NCBI GenBank assembly: GCA_903837445.1
Contig: CAILUR010000110.1
Location: 1 to 9,956 of the forward strand
Length of the DNA: 9,956 nucleotides
Direction of reading: 5' to 3'
Origin: an uncultured bacterium
Lineage (GTDB): Bacteria; Oederibacteriota; PGYV01; CAILUR01
Shown piece after piece: positions 6,549 through 9,956 of the stretch. The translations under genes were made by a program, and so were the position numbers. Position 1 is the first letter of the stretch. The number at the start of each line of letters is the position of its first letter. The notes under the pieces were generated by a model, which was given only the letters and a program-made list of their open reading frames with translations, searched no databases and had not been told where the DNA came from.

Positions 6549-6577
6549 TTGACAAACCCAGCTTATTGTATTATAAT
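6549..6577 (+). promoter_or_regulatory. Exact consensus sigma70 promoter of the TPR operon
   Basis: TTGACA (6549-6554), a 17-base spacer and TATAAT (6572-6577) match the housekeeping consensus at 12 of 12 positions. Transcription should start near 6584, leaving an untranslated leader of roughly 80 bases that holds the inverted repeats at 6609-6637. A promoter this strong normally implies high basal expression or control by a downstream operator or leader. Confidence 0.75.
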
Positions 6578-6608
6578 TAATTGCAAATGTTATTTTTATA
6601 ATTTTTTT

Positions 6609-6637
6609 GGTAATATTTGTCGGTAAAATTATTACCG
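6609..6637 (+). promoter_or_regulatory. Leader with overlapping, mutually exclusive inverted repeats
   Basis: CGGTAA (6621-6626) and TTACCG (6632-6637) form a perfect 6 bp inverted repeat around a 5-base centre. GGTAAT (6609-6614) can instead pair with ATTACC (6631-6636). The same right arm serves both. The element lies in the transcribed leader between the promoter and the GGGAGAGG ribosome binding site. It could be a repressor operator or a small RNA switch; sequence alone cannot tell. Confidence 0.4.
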
Positions 6638-6665
6638 TTTTAAATCAAACGGGAGAGGTATGTGT

Positions 6666-8252
6666 ATGTCTACAGAAGGCAAAAAGAACATAATAAAAAC
6701 AGCTATGCTCTGCGTACAGGAAGGAAAATGGGATAAAGCCATAGTGGAATATAAAAAACTTTTGGCTCTGGACCCGATAGATTATAATGTCCATAGTATG
6801 TTGGGAGATGCGTATATAAAAAAAGGCGAAGATGCGTTTGCTTATCAGGAATATATGTTTATAGTAGAACAATATAAAAGACAAGGTCTTACAGATAAAA
6901 CCGCTGCAGTAATGAAAAAAATAGCGCGGTTGGATATTGAAAAATTAAATGCTATTGACCGCAAAAAGGTTATGCTTGTGAAAATAGGCGTGGAAGCTGA
7001 AAAAACTATTGAGGACAAGGAATATGAAAAAGGTATAACCCTGTATAATGAGATTTTGGCAATAAATCCAGAAGAAGTGGATGCTTTAGGAAAACTCGGA
7101 GAAATCTATGTCCTGCTTGGAAACAAAGAAGAAGCTTTGGTGTATTTTAGTAAGTTGATTGATATCCTTTATCGGGTGCATCTGTATAAAAAAGTGCTGC
7201 CTGTGTTGCGAAGAGTTATTGAACTCACTCCTGAGGATATAAGCATACACGAAAAACTCGCTGATATTTATGAGAAAGAAGAAATGGAAGAAGCCAAACG
7301 AGAATACCTTTTTCTTGCTGAATACTATTACAATAAAAAAAATGTTGAAAAAACATATGATTACGGCAAAAAAGCTGTCGAAGCTAAAAGTATTGATGGG
7401 CATTTTTTTTACGGTTGGGCATTGCTTGAAAAAAATCAGCGGGAGGAAGCCAAACGGGAGTTTGAAACCCTTTTAAAATTTAAAGTGACACATATAAACG
7501 CCCTCATAGCCCTGTCAACTATACAGCGAGAAATGGGATTGCTGGATGATGCTTTAATTTCATTAAACAAAATATTAAAAGAAGACAATGATAACGCTGT
7601 GGCTCAAAAAGGGATTGGAGATGTATATTTCGCACAAGGAATTAAACGAGAGGCGATTGCAAAATATATGGTTGCCGTTGAGGTGCACTTAAAGAAAAAA
7701 GAAATGCACGAGGCCGAAAGCCTTTGTGAAATGATATTGGCAAAAGAACCAGAAAATGCTGAATTCATTAAAAAAATGGCTGAAATATATGCAAGCCAAG
7801 ATATGAAAACAAAAGCGGTGGAAAATTATATTTTACTCGCTGAAATATATAAAAAAGATAATAATTTTAAAAAAGAAAAAGAAAGCTATAAGTTTGTGGA
7901 AGAATTAAGTCCTGAACATCCAAAATTAAAACGCTGGAAGCAAGAAAGACCACAGGAAATCTCAGCGCCAGTATCTATTCCAGAAGTTAAAAAAAATGAA
8001 CCAGTTAAAGAGGAAAAAAAAGTTGAAGAAAAAAAAGAAAATATTTTTGATTTGCTGGCACTGGCAGAAAAACATATAAAAGCAGGCGAACTTGACAAGG
8101 CAGTGGAAGTGTATCAAAGGGCAGTCACATTGGCTCCGGAAAATACAGAAGCTAAAATAAAACTGGAACAGATAAAAGGGGCACAAATAAAAGGTGATAA
8201 CCCTCCCCCTACTCCCGATAAGAAAAAACCATCTAAAATATCTTATATATAA
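6666..8252 (+). CDS. Tetratricopeptide-repeat (TPR) protein, cytoplasmic
   Basis: A 528-residue helical-repeat scaffold made mostly of TPR units. Clear ones begin at AMLCVQEGKWDKAIVEYKKL, GKLGEIYVLLGNKEEALVYF, GIGDVYFAQGIKREAIAKYM and, after a Lys/Glu-rich linker (about 425-465, VKEEKKVEEKKE), ALAEKHIKAGELDKAVEVYQ near the C-terminus. Several units end in the helix-capping '[LA]xPE' form. No signal peptide or membrane segment is present, so it is probably cytosolic and binds partner proteins. I prefer ATG 6666: it lies 7 bases after GAGG (6655-6658) and starts MSTEGKK. The ATG at 6660, two codons earlier, is almost on top of the ribosome binding site. It is the first gene downstream of the consensus promoter, and the AAA ATPase follows after 58 bases with no visible terminator. 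Its role is not known; TPR proteins beside ExeA-like ATPases sometimes serve secretion or pilus assembly. Confidence 0.88.
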   Translation: MSTEGKKNIIKTAMLCVQEGKWDKAIVEYKKLLALDPIDYNVHSMLGDAYIKKGEDAFAYQEYMFIVEQYKRQGLTDKTAAVMKKIARLDIEKLNAIDRKKVMLVKIGVEAEKTIEDKEYEKGITLYNEILAINPEEVDALGKLGEIYVLLGNKEEALVYFSKLIDILYRVHLYKKVLPVLRRVIELTPEDISIHEKLADIYEKEEMEEAKREYLFLAEYYYNKKNVEKTYDYGKKAVEAKSIDGHFFYGWALLEKNQREEAKREFETLLKFKVTHINALIALSTIQREMGLLDDALISLNKILKEDNDNAVAQKGIGDVYFAQGIKREAIAKYMVAVEVHLKKKEMHEAESLCEMILAKEPENAEFIKKMAEIYASQDMKTKAVENYILLAEIYKKDNNFKKEKESYKFVEELSPEHPKLKRWKQERPQEISAPVSIPEVKKNEPVKEEKKVEEKKENIFDLLALAEKHIKAGELDKAVEVYQRAVTLAPENTEAKIKLEQIKGAQIKGDNPPPTPDKKKPSKISYI

Positions 8253-8310
8253 AAATATTATTTCAAAAATTGGTAAAAAAATATGAAGCTGATTTTTCGG
8301 AGGGTGTGAG

Positions 8311-9129
8311 TTGAGTTATGAAAGATTTTTTGGGCTGACAGAGCAACCTTTTTCCAATGCTCCAGATTCCAGATTTTATTATGAGAGTCCACAGCATCAG
8401 GAAGCTATGATGAAGATAATGCACGCGGTAGAAACTATGAAAGGCCTCGTGGTTATGGTAGGAGAAATAGGTGCAGGTAAAACTCTGCTCACCAGAAAAA
8501 TTTTAGAAAAACTTGAAGAAGATGATCAGTATGTGGAATTGCTTTTGGTAATAGTACATTCCGAGGCCTCTGCCTTGTGGATCTTGAAAAGAATAGCCCT
8601 GCAGATTGGCATAGAAAATCCTTCCGATGAAAAAGCTGTTTTGTTGGCACAGTTTTTTAAACAACTTATGGAGATATACGAAAGCGGTAGAAAAGCAGTA
8701 GTACTTGTGGATGAAGCCAATATGTTGAAAACAAAAGAAATTTTTGAAGAGTTTAGAGGCCTGTTAAATCTTGAAGTGCCAGGGCGAAAATTGATTTCCA
8801 TAGTGCTTATAGGACTACCAGAACTGGAAGAGAACATAGCTTTAGATGCCCCACTGGCTCAAAGAACAGCCCTAAAGTTTCGCTTGCGTAAACTCGACAG
8901 AGATTCTACTACAAAATATGTAAAACATCGGTTAAAAATAGCTGGAGTTTCCAGAGATATTTTTACTGAAGCCGCACTTGAGACCATTTTTGTATTTGCG
9001 CAGGGGACTCCTCGTATTATAAATACCGTGTGCGACAATGCCTTGCTGGAAGCATATATTATGAAAAAAGAGAATGTGGATGTGGATATAATAAAAAGAG
9101 TATGTGAAGATTTGGGGAAAATGATATAA
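8311..9129 (+). CDS. ExeA/GspA-like AAA ATPase (ATPase domain only)
   Basis: A 272-residue P-loop ATPase. The N-terminus MSYERFFGLTEQPFSNAPDSRF is the family hallmark (FFGL..PF...PDPRF). Walker A is GEIGAGKT (51-58) and Walker B is VVLVDEAN (130-137). LIGLPEL (167-173) matches the sensor region, APLAQRTALKFRLRKLDRDST the LAQR segment, and QGTPRIINTVCDNALL (231-246) the sensor-2/lid (G.PR.IN..CD.ALL). ExeA of type II secretion continues with a membrane segment and a periplasmic peptidoglycan-binding domain; these are absent, so this is a soluble, shorter relative such as those of pilus, polysaccharide or TniB-like systems. The start is TTG at 8311, seven bases after GGAGG (8299-8303). No ATG fits, and this start gives the conserved N-terminus. 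It lies between the TPR and patatin genes, all co-directional, and is likely in one transcript with them. Confidence 0.9.
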   Translation: MSYERFFGLTEQPFSNAPDSRFYYESPQHQEAMMKIMHAVETMKGLVVMVGEIGAGKTLLTRKILEKLEEDDQYVELLLVIVHSEASALWILKRIALQIGIENPSDEKAVLLAQFFKQLMEIYESGRKAVVLVDEANMLKTKEIFEEFRGLLNLEVPGRKLISIVLIGLPELEENIALDAPLAQRTALKFRLRKLDRDSTTKYVKHRLKIAGVSRDIFTEAALETIFVFAQGTPRIINTVCDNALLEAYIMKKENVDVDIIKRVCEDLGKMI

Positions 9130-9179
9130 CCCAGAAAAGTGTTTCAAATGGGGGTTTGAAAAATGATAAAGGGGAAAAA

Positions 9180-9956
9180 ATGAAAATAGGATATGCGCTT
9201 GGAGGCGGAGTGGCTTATGGGTTCGCACATATTGGGGTGTTGCGAGCGCTTGAAAGACACGGTATAAAACCCGACGCCATTGCAGGCACCAGCGTGGGCG
9301 CCATAATAGGAGGCCTGTATGCTTCCGGACTCACTGTGGAGCAAATAGAAGAAATAGCTTTGAATATTAAATGGTCTGAAATTGCGAAATTTGTCGTGCC
9401 AAATGAAGGGTTACTTGACTTGGCTGGACTGGAACGCTTTCTTTTAAAACATCTCCTTGTAAAAAATGTGGAAGATACTCCGATTAAGTTTTCAGCTGTA
9501 GCTACCGATATTACCGGAGCCACCGAAATAGTATATGATAAAGGGCCGCTGGAAAAAGCCATACACGCCTCTTGCTGTATTCCTGGGATTTTTGTGCCTA
9601 TGAAAAATGGAAAAGATATTATTGTGGATGGCGGGGTAATAAACAATGTCCCAGTGAGTGTGGTAAAAAATATGGGAGTGGATTTTATTATCGGAGTGGA
9701 TGTCACACAAAAAGCTATTTTTGACCATAAAGGTAAAGGCGATATATTTGATATCTTATGGCGCTCTATGCAGCTAATGATGAAAGAAAACTCCGCATTG
9801 CGGGGAGATGCAAATGATGTGAATGTGGATATAATGATAGCGCCGGAAGTACAGGGGATCAATCCTTTTGACCTTTCCAAAAAACGCGAACTGATAAAAC
9901 GAGGAGATGAAGAAATAGAAAAACAGATAGGCATAATAATGGAAAAACTTGAAAAT
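9180..9956 (+). CDS. Patatin-like phospholipase / acyl hydrolase (3' end outside window)
   Basis: The first 259 residues of a patatin-family serine hydrolase, RssA/YlbK type; no stop is reached before the window ends. The nucleophile elbow is GTSVG (36-40, Ser38) and the catalytic Asp lies in DGG (150-152), so the Ser-Asp dyad is complete. The oxyanion-hole loop reads LGGGVAYGFAHIG (7-19), where most relatives have GGGGARG or GxGxxKG; the usual Arg/Lys is Tyr13. No signal peptide or membrane segment is seen, so a cytoplasmic or membrane-peripheral enzyme acting on lipids is likely. Bacterial members of about 260-300 aa are common, so little may be missing. The ATG is preceded by AAAGGGG at a 5-base spacing and follows the ATPase gene by 50 bases, without a promoter or terminator between. 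A six-codon frame (9163-9183) ends in TGA overlapping this ATG. Confidence 0.9.
   Translation, partial: MKIGYALGGGVAYGFAHIGVLRALERHGIKPDAIAGTSVGAIIGGLYASGLTVEQIEEIALNIKWSEIAKFVVPNEGLLDLAGLERFLLKHLLVKNVEDTPIKFSAVATDITGATEIVYDKGPLEKAIHASCCIPGIFVPMKNGKDIIVDGGVINNVPVSVVKNMGVDFIIGVDVTQKAIFDHKGKGDIFDILWRSMQLMMKENSALRGDANDVNVDIMIAPEVQGINPFDLSKKRELIKRGDEEIEKQIGIIMEKLEN

Noticed and set aside
9163..9183. Six-codon frame MIKGKK whose TGA overlaps the patatin ATG
   Set aside because: Could act in translational coupling, but such a short frame is expected by chance in AT-rich spacers.
9215..9934. 239-codon minus-strand frame
   Set aside because: Antisense to the patatin gene, whose catalytic motifs are all intact; residue make-up (Ser, Phe, Ile rich) is that of a shadow frame.
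1..9956. CRISPR array, tRNA/rRNA genes, insertion sequences, attachment sites
   Set aside because: Looked for on both strands; no regularly spaced repeats, cloverleaf-like sequences, transposase motifs or terminal inverted repeats were seen.

Overview
The window is about 10 kb of AT-rich, gene-dense bacterial DNA from an organism with a Gram-negative envelope. It holds two probable lipoproteins (ApbE and a DOMON protein), a predicted outer-membrane beta-barrel, and a large secreted protein with a C-terminal 'YPNP' domain. Long Thr/Pro linkers of the kind in the secreted protein are common in uncultured phyla such as Goldbacteria, Firestonebacteria or Elusimicrobia relatives. That placement is an impression from style, not a proven assignment. 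No tRNA, rRNA, CRISPR array, transposase or phage gene was seen.

Layout. (1) 1-1373, plus strand: an apbE FMN transferase gene whose true start probably lies before the window, overlapping by ATGA an Rrf2-family regulator with three cysteines suited to an Fe-S cluster. (2) 1383-2567, minus strand: a class I/II PLP-dependent aminotransferase converging on rrf2 with a 9 bp gap. (3) 2568-2792: divergent promoter region with a clear sigma70-type promoter facing right. (4) 2793-4128: a two-gene unit, a DOMON-domain lipoprotein with candidate Met/His haem ligands followed by a DUF5777-like outer-membrane barrel. (5) 4274-6472: a 732-residue secreted protein with a NodB-type polysaccharide deacetylase domain, a malectin domain, a Thr-rich repeat linker and a C-terminal sorting-like or FlgD-like domain. 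(6) 6473-6665: a compact intergenic region with a possible 20-codon minus-strand ORF behind a perfect AAAGGAGG, an exact TTGACA-N17-TATAAT promoter facing right, and a leader with two mutually exclusive hairpins. (7) 6666-9956: a TPR protein, an ExeA/GspA-like AAA ATPase (TTG start) and a patatin-like phospholipase that runs off the right edge, all on the plus strand and probably one operon.

How they may work together. ApbE, the Fe-S-type regulator and the DOMON/barrel pair all point to extracytoplasmic redox chemistry, although the aminotransferase separates them and they may be independently transcribed. The deacetylase/malectin protein is likely to act on extracellular or cell-wall polysaccharide. 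The TPR-ATPase-patatin group looks like a cytoplasmic or inner-membrane-associated unit with a possible envelope role; its real function cannot be read from sequence alone. No clear novel defence or mobile system is visible. The points most worth checking are the leader upstream of the TPR gene, the minus-strand small ORF, the DOMON/barrel pair and the altered oxyanion motif of the patatin.
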